From Bermanella sp041589295 (GTDB taxonomy: Bacteria > Pseudomonadota > Gammaproteobacteria > Pseudomonadales > Oceanobacteraceae): a stretch of 9,206 nt of DNA. Under the pieces are notes generated by a model. It made no database searches. It was not told the origin of the DNA and worked only from the letters and a program-made list of their open reading frames with translations. The stretch is taken from the NCBI GenBank assembly GCA_041589295.1, contig JBFHVZ010000164.1, positions 1 through 9,206 on the forward strand, in the 5' to 3' direction. The translations under genes and the position numbers were made by a program. Positions 1 to 6,223 of the stretch are shown here, piece after piece. Each line of letters starts with the position of its first letter. Positions within the stretch are counted from its first letter, which is position 1.

Positions 1-86
1 CATGATGCGGGTATTTCAAGTGAGTTTGTTTGAACGAAAAACGCTTAAGGCTCTACTTCAACCGGATCAATTTAAGAGGAAGGTAA

Positions 87-108
87 GCGAACCTCAGATG
101 AGGTTCGC
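87..108. repeat. Perfect inverted repeat (10-bp arms)
   Basis: GCGAACCTCA at 87-96 is followed, after only two bases (GA), by its exact reverse complement TGAGGTTCGC at 99-108. As RNA it would fold as a 9-bp stem with an AGAT tetraloop. No T-run follows on either strand, so it is not a classical intrinsic terminator. It may be a protein-binding site, a processing hairpin or one copy of a dispersed palindromic repeat; the sequence alone does not decide. Confidence 0.6.
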
Positions 109-135
109 GATATGACGATAAAACTGTGGGACAGC

Positions 136-160
136 AGTGGCCTTAGGGCGCTATTTTTTT
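136..160 (+). terminator. Possible intrinsic terminator for an upstream plus-strand gene
   Basis: AGTGGCC (136-142) and GGGCGCT (146-152) can pair around a TTA loop with one G-U pair and one mismatch. A run of seven T follows at 154-160. The T-run is good but the stem is imperfect. If real, it would end a plus-strand transcript entering from the left edge, whose coding part may stop at 33. Confidence 0.3.
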
Positions 161-180
161 ATCTAAACGTTTAATGCGCA

Positions 181-2514
181 TTATTCGACGCGGAAGCGCG
201 CCATGGACTCTTCTAGGTCTTTATTTGCTTCGCTTACGGTTTGGTTAATGCTAGACACTTTTTTCATCAGCTCGCGGTTATCTGACGCCAATGCGCTAAT
301 GTCGGCCACACTTTTGGCCATTTCATTGCTGACTGACGATTGCTCTTCTGATGCTTGCACCACCTGTTCGTTTTGTTTAGCTAGCAACACCAACTGACTA
401 TCAATGGCCTGAAACGCTTCGGCGGTTTTACCAGCCGACTCTGTGGTTTTTTCGACAATTTCCACCGCTTTGGCCATGGCAGCCACTGAAGAGTTAGAGC
501 CGGTTTGTAACTCTTCGATAATTTTTTGAATTTCTGTGGTGGAGTCTTGTGTGCGCTGCGCCAGCGTACGGACTTCGTCAGCGACAACGGCAAACCCACG
601 GCCTTGCTCACCAGCTCGGGCTGCTTCTATTGCCGCGTTAAGCGCCAGCAGATTGGTTTGTTCGGCAATGCTTTGAATGGTGTCTAACACGGTGACAATA
701 TTACTGGCTAGGCTCGCCACTTCTCCCACGTGGTCGGAGGTATTCTGCAAAACCGAACTTAATTCAGAGGTGACTTTGCGGTTTGTATCCACTGTACTTA
801 AGCCCGCATTCGCCTGAGATGTCGTTTGTTTGGTAACAGTCTGACTTTGTAACGCAGAATCTTTTAAGGTATCGGACGTTGAAGACATTTGGTCGATGGC
901 CGTAGATAAAGACAACGTCATGTCGTTTTGCTTTTGCGACGTGCTGGCCACATTGCGCACGCCATCGTTGAGCAGTTGCAACGAGTCGTTTAATTTTTTG
1001 CTGGTTTGTTTGGCGTTACGTAAAACTTGTTCGAACGCAGATAACATATGATTAATGGCATCACCCATTTCGGACAGTTCGTCTTTATGCCTACCCTGCT
1101 TGCGCAACCGGATGCCCACGTTAAGTGAGCTGGCGATCTCTTCTACTGATTTCAGCATCTGCAATATCGGTTGCGAAAGATAGCGCCCCAAAACATGAGC
1201 AACAAAGCCAGCGATAACAATTAACACCAAGGTGATGGTAATCGACATAAGCGTTTGCGACTGCGTCAACGCAACGGCAGCGGACAATCCTTCTTCTTCG
1301 TCAATCTCACTGAGTATTGCCCACTTAAGCCCTTTTATTTCGATTGGCGCGTACGCAGAATAAACGGGAATGTTGCGATAATCTAAAACGACTTCAAAAC
1401 CACTTTTGCCACTCAGCGCTTTTTGCGAAGCCACTGTATTAACTGGCTGCAATCCCATGGATGTACCTTTGGCATCAATTTCTGCCACAAGCGTGGGTGA
1501 AACCCCAGCTTGAGTAATGGCGGCTAAGTAGCCAGGTTTATCTTCTAATAAAAATCGGCTTTCGCTGCGTAGTTTGCCATCGTCACCCACTAGGTAAGTT
1601 TCACCCGACATACCTAAACCACTTTTTTGCCATGATTTTTTATACGTCATGATTTCGTTAATGCGATCCACCGGCATTTGAAAAATCAGCACACCTTCGG
1701 TCACGCCCGCATCGACGATGGGAGTTGCAATAAACGATGCCGCTGCTTCGTAGCTAGGTGTGTACGGGGCAAAGTCAGTTATTGCGGTTTCACCTTCTTT
1801 TAGATTCAACGCATTTTTAAAGGCTAACCCTAAGCCTGAGTTGGCGTACGCGCCATTTTTCAACGAAGTTGCGAAGTCCAACTCTTTAAAAACCGAATAG
1901 ATAACATGACCGGTTTCTGCATCCACAATGAAAATGTCGTAGTAACCAAACTCGTGTAAATACTTGCGATAGACTGGGTGAAACAAGCTGTGGTAATTGC
2001 CGTACAAGGTGCCATTGGGAATCACCACCAACTCATCTTTATTGCCTAATGGATTGGGGTTGGCAGCAATCAGGTCGTACTGCATGGCAAAGCCGGTATC
2101 GCTTAGTGAGGCGGTCAGCGCGTTAACGTCAGCCTTGCGATTGGGGTTTAGCTCGGCATACTTCCCGCCAAAATCATTGCGGTAGTAGTTCAGCACAGCA
2201 TTGCGCCGCTGGGCCATATCAATGTCTGGTTGCTCTTCCACATAGGTGTGAAAGGCTTCTTTCATGGACACTGCCACCTGTCGAGTCATGGTGGATTTTG
2301 CCAATGTGACCACCTGACTTTCGATGACGGTAAAGTAGTCTTCGATCTGTTCTTTCTTCACGTCACGAAAGCCAATCAAACGCTGTTCTGTCTGGTACAG
2401 CAAAGCATCAGTAATACGGTCTTCGCTGTCTAAAGTCAGCACAGTGCTCAGTACTATGGTGGCAACAGCCAGTACTGCCACAAAGTTAAGTGTGATTTTT
2501 GATTGAATGCGCAT
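181..2514 (-). CDS. Methyl-accepting chemotaxis protein with periplasmic Cache-like sensor domain
   Basis: This is an inner-membrane chemoreceptor that would signal through CheW/CheA to control motility. Numbered from the longest frame (GTG at 2529, 782 residues), TM1 is about 12-33 and a large periplasmic region spans about 34-425. That region contains stretches typical of dCache-like sensors (YDIFIVDAETG near 197, FAPYTPSYEAAASF near 253, FQMPVDRINEIM near 283). TM2 is about 427-448, HAMP about 449-502, and the signalling domain about 540-775. The conserved hairpin tip is at 623-657 (EQTNLLALNAAIEAARAGEQ, then GRGFAVVADEVRTLA). There is no C-terminal NWETF-like CheR tether. I prefer the ATG at 2514 (MRIQSK, 777 residues) because the upstream GTG lies inside a 9-bp inverted repeat; neither start has a clear Shine-Dalgarno. 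The ligand cannot be told from sequence; Cache domains often bind amino or organic acids. Confidence 0.93.
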   Translation of the reverse strand: MRIQSKITLNFVAVLAVATIVLSTVLTLDSEDRITDALLYQTEQRLIGFRDVKKEQIEDYFTVIESQVVTLAKSTMTRQVAVSMKEAFHTYVEEQPDIDMAQRRNAVLNYYRNDFGGKYAELNPNRKADVNALTASLSDTGFAMQYDLIAANPNPLGNKDELVVIPNGTLYGNYHSLFHPVYRKYLHEFGYYDIFIVDAETGHVIYSVFKELDFATSLKNGAYANSGLGLAFKNALNLKEGETAITDFAPYTPSYEAAASFIATPIVDAGVTEGVLIFQMPVDRINEIMTYKKSWQKSGLGMSGETYLVGDDGKLRSESRFLLEDKPGYLAAITQAGVSPTLVAEIDAKGTSMGLQPVNTVASQKALSGKSGFEVVLDYRNIPVYSAYAPIEIKGLKWAILSEIDEEEGLSAAVALTQSQTLMSITITLVLIVIAGFVAHVLGRYLSQPILQMLKSVEEIASSLNVGIRLRKQGRHKDELSEMGDAINHMLSAFEQVLRNAKQTSKKLNDSLQLLNDGVRNVASTSQKQNDMTLSLSTAIDQMSSTSDTLKDSALQSQTVTKQTTSQANAGLSTVDTNRKVTSELSSVLQNTSDHVGEVASLASNIVTVLDTIQSIAEQTNLLALNAAIEAARAGEQGRGFAVVADEVRTLAQRTQDSTTEIQKIIEELQTGSNSSVAAMAKAVEIVEKTTESAGKTAEAFQAIDSQLVLLAKQNEQVVQASEEQSSVSNEMAKSVADISALASDNRELMKKVSSINQTVSEANKDLEESMARFRVE

Positions 2515-2526
2515 AAGGCTGACGAC

Positions 2527-2556
2527 CACTGAAATGGACTAAGGCTAATTTCAGTG
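2527..2556. promoter_or_regulatory. 9-bp inverted repeat just upstream of the chemoreceptor start
   Basis: CACTGAAAT at 2527-2535 and ATTTCAGTG at 2548-2556 are exact reverse complements separated by 12 bases. The repeat ends 12 bases before the preferred ATG at 2514. In the mRNA it would form a 9-bp stem-loop at the translation start; as DNA it could be an operator. The heptamer AGCCTTA occurs in the loop and again immediately before the ATG, as read on the minus strand. Its function is unknown. Confidence 0.45.
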
Positions 2557-2582
2557 TAGACCAGCAGGCATGGGATGCAGGG

Positions 2583-2612
2583 CAATACCAAGCGACGGTG
2601 CGCTTGGTATTG
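2583..2612 (-). terminator. Strong 12-bp hairpin downstream of thrH
   Basis: CAATACCAAGCG (2583-2594) pairs perfectly with CGCTTGGTATTG (2601-2612) around a 6-base loop. It begins 18 bases beyond the thrH stop, where a terminator or 3'-end stabilising hairpin is expected. On the minus strand it is followed by CCCTGCAT rather than a T-run, so efficient intrinsic termination is doubtful and thrH transcription may continue into the chemoreceptor gene. A smaller hairpin, AACGCT/AGCGTT at 2625-2639, covers the thrH stop codon. Confidence 0.5.
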
Positions 2613-2629
2613 TTTAGACGTGTGAACGC

Positions 2630-3247
2630 TTACAGCGTTAGGTCGCGGTTAGACGCTTTAAGAAATTCTTTTTTCAGGTCTTCGTAGGTGTGAACCGCTG
2701 GGAACTGAGGGAATTCGTCAATCACGTTTTGCGGAGATTTGAACAAGATACCGGCTTCAGCTTGCGTCAACATGGTGGTGTCGTTGTAAGAGTCACCTGC
2801 CGCAATGCAACGGTAGTTAAGCAGCTGGAAAGAACGAATGGACTGACGCTTAGGGTCAACCTGACGCAGTTTATAGTCTGTGATACGGCCTTCTTTGTCG
2901 GTGATCAGGCGGTGACAGAATAGAGTTGGGAAGCCCAACTGACGCATCAAAGGCTGAGAGAACTCATAGAAGGTGTCAGACAAGATGATGACTTGGAAGC
3001 GTTCGCGCAGCCAGTCGATGAATTCTTTGGCACCTTCCAAAGGTGACAAGGTCGCGATGACCTCTTGGATGTCCTGAATCTTGTAGCCGTGTTCATCCAA
3101 AATGCGCAGACGTTGCTTCATTAGAACGTCGTAGTCTGGGATGTCGCGGGTGGTGGCCTTTAGCTCTTCAATACCGGTTTTATTTGCAAATTCGATCCAA
3201 ATTTCTGGGATCAGTACACCTTCGAGGTCTAAACAAGCCAGTTCCAC
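2630..3247 (-). CDS. thrH: ThrH: phosphoserine phosphatase / homoserine phosphotransferase
   Basis: This is a cytosolic HAD-superfamily enzyme. In Pseudomonas, ThrH dephosphorylates phosphoserine and can transfer the phosphoryl group to homoserine, linking serine and threonine metabolism. From the GTG start at 3247 it is 205 residues, the length I recall for P. aeruginosa ThrH, and it resembles that protein end to end. HAD motif I is DLEGV (nucleophile D7, with E9 where most HAD phosphatases have the second Asp, a ThrH trait). Motif II is S90-D91, motif III K133 in DPKRQ, and motif IV GDSYND (D152, D156). The start is fixed by AGGAG at 3253-3257, five bases before the GTG; an ATG 24 codons upstream (3319) would add residues absent from the family. 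It is divergent from cysH. Serine made here is the cysteine precursor, consistent with its neighbour. Confidence 0.95.
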   Translation of the reverse strand: MELACLDLEGVLIPEIWIEFANKTGIEELKATTRDIPDYDVLMKQRLRILDEHGYKIQDIQEVIATLSPLEGAKEFIDWLRERFQVIILSDTFYEFSQPLMRQLGFPTLFCHRLITDKEGRITDYKLRQVDPKRQSIRSFQLLNYRCIAAGDSYNDTTMLTQAEAGILFKSPQNVIDEFPQFPAVHTYEDLKKEFLKASNRDLTL

Positions 3248-3252
3248 AGGGA

Positions 3253-3257
3253 CTCCT
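3253..3257 (-). promoter_or_regulatory. Ribosome binding site that sets the thrH GTG start
   Basis: The minus strand reads AGGAG, five bases (TCCCT), then GTG. This is the best Shine-Dalgarno near thrH. It selects the GTG at 3247 over the longer ATG start at 3319, which has no comparable site and lies in what should be the leader. Confidence 0.75.
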
Positions 3258-3354
3258 AAGTCTTTTTTATCAGGAAATTGAAAGGCCGCTACTCTAGCGG
3301 CAATGCGGGCCCTATTCAATCCCTGTCAATGGGTGAACTTGTTGGCAACACAAA

Positions 3355-3415
3355 GGCTATAGAAGGTAAATGAATGAAATTATAGCCAACAATTACTTTT
3401 TCAAATAAGTATAAT
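3355..3415. promoter_or_regulatory. Divergent thrH/cysH promoter region
   Basis: A perfect TATAAT sits at 3410-3415 on the plus strand, facing cysH, about 95 bases before its ATG. Its -35 region (around 3387-3392, CAACAA) is poor, as is common for activator-dependent cys promoters. On the minus strand another TATAAT lies at 3379-3384 facing thrH, with TTGAAA (3399-3404) only 14 bases upstream, so it is sub-optimal. A 7-bp inverted repeat, GGCTATA (3355-3361) / TATAGCC (3381-3387), overlaps the thrH -10. Control of cysH by CysB is expected from the family, but no CysB site can be assigned by eye. Confidence 0.4.
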
Positions 3416-3510
3416 TTGCTACCTTCGCGCCACTAAACAAAGCTGTATTGGGCACATGTAGCCTGAATCCAGCAGGTGAATAAGGCCAAAGAGCCAAAAG
3501 AGAGAGAACC

Positions 3511-4248
3511 ATGAGCCTACCTGACATCAAGGACATCGAAGCATTCGATGCTGAAATCAGTAAGTTACAGCCCAAACAAATCATCAAAGAAGCGTTAAGC
3601 CGCTTCGACAATATTGCCATTTCGTTCTCGGGTGCCGAAGACGTGGTACTGATTGATCTGGCCATGAAGTTTAAAAAAGACGTGCAAGTGTTCAGCTTAG
3701 ACACCGGTCGTTTGCACCCTGAAACCTACAAGTTTATCGACGACGTGCGTAAGCACTACGGCATCGAGATTCATTTGGTGAGCCCAGAAACAGAAGCGCT
3801 AGAAGCGTTTGTAAAAGAAAAGGGCTTGTTCAGTTTTTATGAAGACGGTCATGGCGAGTGTTGCGCTGTGCGTAAGATCAACCCACTTAAGCGCAAGTTG
3901 AAAACCCTAGACGCATGGATCACAGGTCAACGTAAAGACCAAAGCCCAGGTACTCGCGCTGGCATTCCAACCTTTCAAAAAGACACTTTTGAAGGCGCTA
4001 ACGGCGATCTGTTTAAGTTCAACCCGCTGGCCAATTGGTCGTCTGCTGACGTTTGGACTTACATCAAAATGTTTGATGTGCCTTACAACCCTCTACATCA
4101 GCAAGGTTTCGTCAGCATAGGCTGCCAGCCATGTACGCGCCCTGTATTGCCAAATCAGCACGAGCGCGAAGGCCGCTGGTGGTGGGAAGAAGCCACTCAC
4201 AAAGAATGTGGCTTACATGCGGGAACCAATATTATCTCTAAGAGCTAA
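3511..4248 (+). CDS. cysH: Adenylyl-sulfate (APS) reductase, assimilatory, iron-sulfur type
   Basis: This cytosolic enzyme of assimilatory sulfate reduction reduces adenylyl sulfate to sulfite plus AMP using thioredoxin. The 245-residue protein has the PAPS-reductase/ATP-pyrophosphatase fold: SFSGAED (38-44), DTGRLHPET (64-72) and WITGQRKDQSPGTR (136-149). Two cysteine pairs, C117-C118 (ECCAVRK) and C205/C208 (CQPC), are the ligands of the [4Fe-4S] cluster in APS reductases. C233 in the KECGLH tail is the catalytic thiol that forms the thiosulfonate. PAPS-specific reductases such as E. coli CysH lack the four cluster cysteines, so the APS-specific type is strongly favoured and no APS kinase step would be needed. 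A purine-rich AGAGAGAG at 3500-3507 serves as ribosome binding site for the ATG. The gene is convergent with cysB, its likely activator, and divergent from thrH. Confidence 0.95.
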   Translation: MSLPDIKDIEAFDAEISKLQPKQIIKEALSRFDNIAISFSGAEDVVLIDLAMKFKKDVQVFSLDTGRLHPETYKFIDDVRKHYGIEIHLVSPETEALEAFVKEKGLFSFYEDGHGECCAVRKINPLKRKLKTLDAWITGQRKDQSPGTRAGIPTFQKDTFEGANGDLFKFNPLANWSSADVWTYIKMFDVPYNPLHQQGFVSIGCQPCTRPVLPNQHEREGRWWWEEATHKECGLHAGTNIISKS

Positions 4249-4256
4249 AAGAATCA

Positions 4257-4311
4257 GGACGCTGGACGCTGAACAGCTGTGGTTTGGCTGTAAGCTTCCG
4301 GCGTCAAGCTT
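4257..4311. repeat. Repeat-rich spacer between convergent cysH and cysB
   Basis: The 74-base spacer contains a tandem 7-mer, GGACGCT twice at 4257-4270. It also has a nested fold: GACGC (4265-4269) with GCGTC (4301-4305) outside, and ACAGC (4273-4277) with GCTGT (4287-4291) inside. AAGCTT occurs twice, at 4292-4297 and 4306-4311, eight bases apart. The GACGCTG/AAGCTTC composition resembles short dispersed intergenic repeats of marine gammaproteobacteria, but a single copy cannot prove this. There is no T-run, so any terminator role for the two facing genes is uncertain. Confidence 0.4.
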
Positions 4312-4322
4312 CGAGCGCTAAA

Positions 4323-5297
4323 TTAGTGTTTCGGCAACTCTATGGTCGAAAACAACTCTTCTAGCTCTGCCTTGCTATGACATTGCGCTGCTTTATCCAC
4401 CATGGGTTTTTCTAAATGCGGCGCAAAGCGATTTAAAAAGTCGTACATAAAGCCACGAATAAAGGTGCCTTTACGGAAGCCGATCTTGGTAATACTAGGC
4501 TGGAACAAGTGGTCTGCTTTAATTGCCACCAAGTCACTGTCCTTTTCAGCATCAATGGACATGCTGGCCACAATCCCCACACCTAACCCCAAACGCACAT
4601 AAGTTTTAATGACGTCGGCATCAGCAGCAGTAAAGACCACTTTTGGCGTTAAACCTTTCTCTTTAAATGCATCATCCAGTTGTGAGCGACCAGTGAAACC
4701 AAACACATAAGTGACCAATGGGAAGGTGGCGACTTCTTCTAGGGTTGGCTGTGCACGCTGGGCTAACGGGTGGGTTTTAGGTACTAGAATGCTGCGGTTC
4801 CAGCTGTAGCAGGGCATCATGATTAGGTCATTGAAGTGATCCATGGCTTCAGTGGCAATGGCAAAATCCACTGTGCCATCTGCGGCCATCTCAGCAATTT
4901 GCATGGGAGTCCCCTGATGCATGTGCAGCGAAACATCTGGGTATTGCTTGATGAAATCTTGAATAATGGGTGGTAGGGCATATCGGGCTTGTGTATGGGT
5001 GGTGGCAATAGACAAGCTGCCTTTGTTCTCGTTACTGAACTCTTGCGCCACTTGTTTGATGCTTTCAACCTTGCGCAAAATTTCGCCAGCCACTTTTAGT
5101 ATGGCCTCCCCTGCGGGGGTAACACGTGTGAGATGCTTGCCACTACGGGCAAAAATCTCGACCCCTAGCTCATCTTCCAACAGACGAATTTGCTTACTTA
5201 TCCCAGGCTGGGATGTATAAAGCACCTGCGCTGTGGCTGAGACATTCAGGTCATGGTGCGCCACCTCCCATATGTAGCGCAGTTGTTGTAATTTCAT
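4323..5297 (-). CDS. cysB: CysB, LysR-type activator of cysteine biosynthesis genes
   Basis: CysB is a cytosolic DNA-binding regulator that activates sulfate uptake and reduction genes when N-acetylserine or O-acetylserine signals sulfur limitation; sulfide or thiosulfate opposes this. It has 324 residues, the length of E. coli CysB. The winged HTH spans about 1-60 (ATAQVLYTSQPGISKQIRLL at 21-40). The effector domain has TTHTQARYALP from 99, including T100, T102 and Q103, plus FGFTGRS with T202; these correspond to anion/effector-binding positions in the enteric protein. The tail DADVIKTYVRLGLGVG and YDFLNRFAPHL is also typical. The ATG is supported by GGAGGG at 5301-5306. The gene faces cysH head-on and is divergent from a TauE-like transporter, a plausible CysB target. 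A 10-bp GC palindrome, GGCGGCCGCC at 5312-5321, lies in its leader. Confidence 0.96.
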   Translation of the reverse strand: MKLQQLRYIWEVAHHDLNVSATAQVLYTSQPGISKQIRLLEDELGVEIFARSGKHLTRVTPAGEAILKVAGEILRKVESIKQVAQEFSNENKGSLSIATTHTQARYALPPIIQDFIKQYPDVSLHMHQGTPMQIAEMAADGTVDFAIATEAMDHFNDLIMMPCYSWNRSILVPKTHPLAQRAQPTLEEVATFPLVTYVFGFTGRSQLDDAFKEKGLTPKVVFTAADADVIKTYVRLGLGVGIVASMSIDAEKDSDLVAIKADHLFQPSITKIGFRKGTFIRGFMYDFLNRFAPHLEKPMVDKAAQCHSKAELEELFSTIELPKH

Positions 5298-5440
5298 ACA
5301 CCCTCCAAGCTGGCGGCCGCCCTACCCAACGAACGGTTATAAAAATATAAACAAATATTCTTTTCCAGAATAGATGGAAATGGCTAGATTTACCAGCCAG
5401 TTCCTCCTTAGATCACCTAATCGAAGTTTAGACTATTTTC
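5298..5440. promoter_or_regulatory. Divergent cysB/permease control region
   Basis: This 143-base spacer must hold both promoters. For cysB, AT-rich -10 candidates on the minus strand are TATAAC (5336-5341) and TATATT (5344-5349), neither with a good -35. A 6-bp inverted repeat, TTTCCA (5362-5367) / TGGAAA (5375-5380) with a 7-base spacer, sits just upstream and could be a LysR-type binding site for autoregulation; this is inference. The palindrome GGCGGCCGCC lies at 5312-5321. The permease ATG at 5441 has no recognisable Shine-Dalgarno in the preceding 15 bases. Confidence 0.35.
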
Positions 5441-6223
5441 ATGGAATTTCTGTTATATGCATTAGCCGGTGCCACGGTGGGTTTCATCGTCGGAATTACC
5501 GGGATCGGCGGCGGTTCATTAATGACCCCGCTGCTGATTATGTTCAATATTCCGCCCCATGTTGCCGTGGGAACCGACCTTTTATATGCCTCCATCACCA
5601 AGGCCAGTGGTGTGGTGGCCCATCATCGACAGCGCACCATTCGTTGGCCTGTGGCCGGTCTGCTGGCACTAGGAAGTATTCCTGCTGCTCTGCTGACCGG
5701 TTTTGTGCTGATGTTTTACTTTACCGACTACAAACAATACACCCACGTAATAACCACCAGCTTGGGTGTGATGCTGATTCTGACGGCGGCGCTGTTATTG
5801 TTTCGCGGCCAATTGCAGAAGTTTGCATCTCGTCAAGCCAGCGACAAAACCTCGTTCGTTCAACAACACCGTGCAACCATGACCGTTTTAATGGGCGTTT
5901 TACTCGGTGTGTTTGTGACTTTGTCGTCGGTTGGCGCGGGTGCCATCGGCACCGCAATCCTTTTGGTGCTCTATCCGGCTTTACGCTCAATTAATATTGT
6001 AGGCACAGATTTGGCTCATGCAGTGCCTTTAACGTTAGTTGGCGGACTTGTACACCTTTCGTTAGGCAATGTTGACTATGCCTTGCTCGGCGCCCTGCTA
6101 TTAGGGTCATTACCCGCCATTCATTTCGGAACTAAAGTGGGCAACCACTTACCTGACAACATACTGCGTCCGGCATTGGCCTCTTTGCTGATGATTATTG
6201 GTGGTAAGTACGTCTTTTTTTAG
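5441..6223 (+). CDS. TauE/SafE-family membrane permease (sulfite/sulfonate-type transporter)
   Basis: This is a polytopic inner-membrane protein of 260 residues, normal for the family, with about eight hydrophobic segments. It shows the family's internal duplication: GITGIGGGSLMTPLL (18-32) is echoed by SVGAGAIGTAILLVLYP (163-179), and GTDLLYA (44-50) by GTDLAHA (188-194). Members export or import anions such as sulfite, sulfoacetate or related organosulfur compounds, but many are uncharacterised and the substrate cannot be read from sequence. Its position, divergent from cysB and close to cysH, suggests a sulfur anion. The ATG at 5441 starts directly at the first transmembrane segment (MEFLLYALAGATVGFIVG) but lacks a clear ribosome binding site. 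Its stop codon (6221-6223) overlaps that of the convergent stress-protein gene. Confidence 0.9.
   Translation: MEFLLYALAGATVGFIVGITGIGGGSLMTPLLIMFNIPPHVAVGTDLLYASITKASGVVAHHRQRTIRWPVAGLLALGSIPAALLTGFVLMFYFTDYKQYTHVITTSLGVMLILTAALLLFRGQLQKFASRQASDKTSFVQQHRATMTVLMGVLLGVFVTLSSVGAGAIGTAILLVLYPALRSINIVGTDLAHAVPLTLVGGLVHLSLGNVDYALLGALLLGSLPAIHFGTKVGNHLPDNILRPALASLLMIIGGKYVFF

Larger units (their letters stand above)
1..180. other. Left-edge intergenic stretch, no supported gene
   Basis: No reading frame here is convincing. Frame 1 reads HDAGISSEFV and stops at 31-33, so it could be the last ten codons of a plus-strand gene lying off the left edge. A 37-codon plus frame from position 2 to 115 has no ribosome binding site and runs through a palindrome, so I do not call it. 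The stretch holds the palindrome at 87-108 and a terminator-like hairpin at 136-160. It separates the chemoreceptor stop codon from whatever lies to the left. Confidence 0.5.

Noticed and set aside
2..115. 37-codon plus-strand frame at the left edge
   Set aside because: There is no ribosome binding site in the window, no recognisable motif, and it includes the whole 22-bp palindrome, which suggests non-coding sequence.
3248..3319. Longer thrH start at the ATG at 3319
   Set aside because: It adds 24 residues absent from the family and lacks a Shine-Dalgarno, whereas the GTG at 3247 has AGGAG at optimal spacing and gives the family length.
3393..3704. 103-codon minus-strand frame over the cysH start
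   Set aside because: It overlaps the cysH coding region and its promoter, has low-complexity Ser/Leu/Asn content and no ribosome binding site.
5374..5994. 206-codon plus-strand frame overlapping the TauE/SafE gene
   Set aside because: It is in another frame across most of the permease, is rich in Arg, Cys and His with no recognisable domain, while the permease frame has full family motifs and transmembrane pattern.
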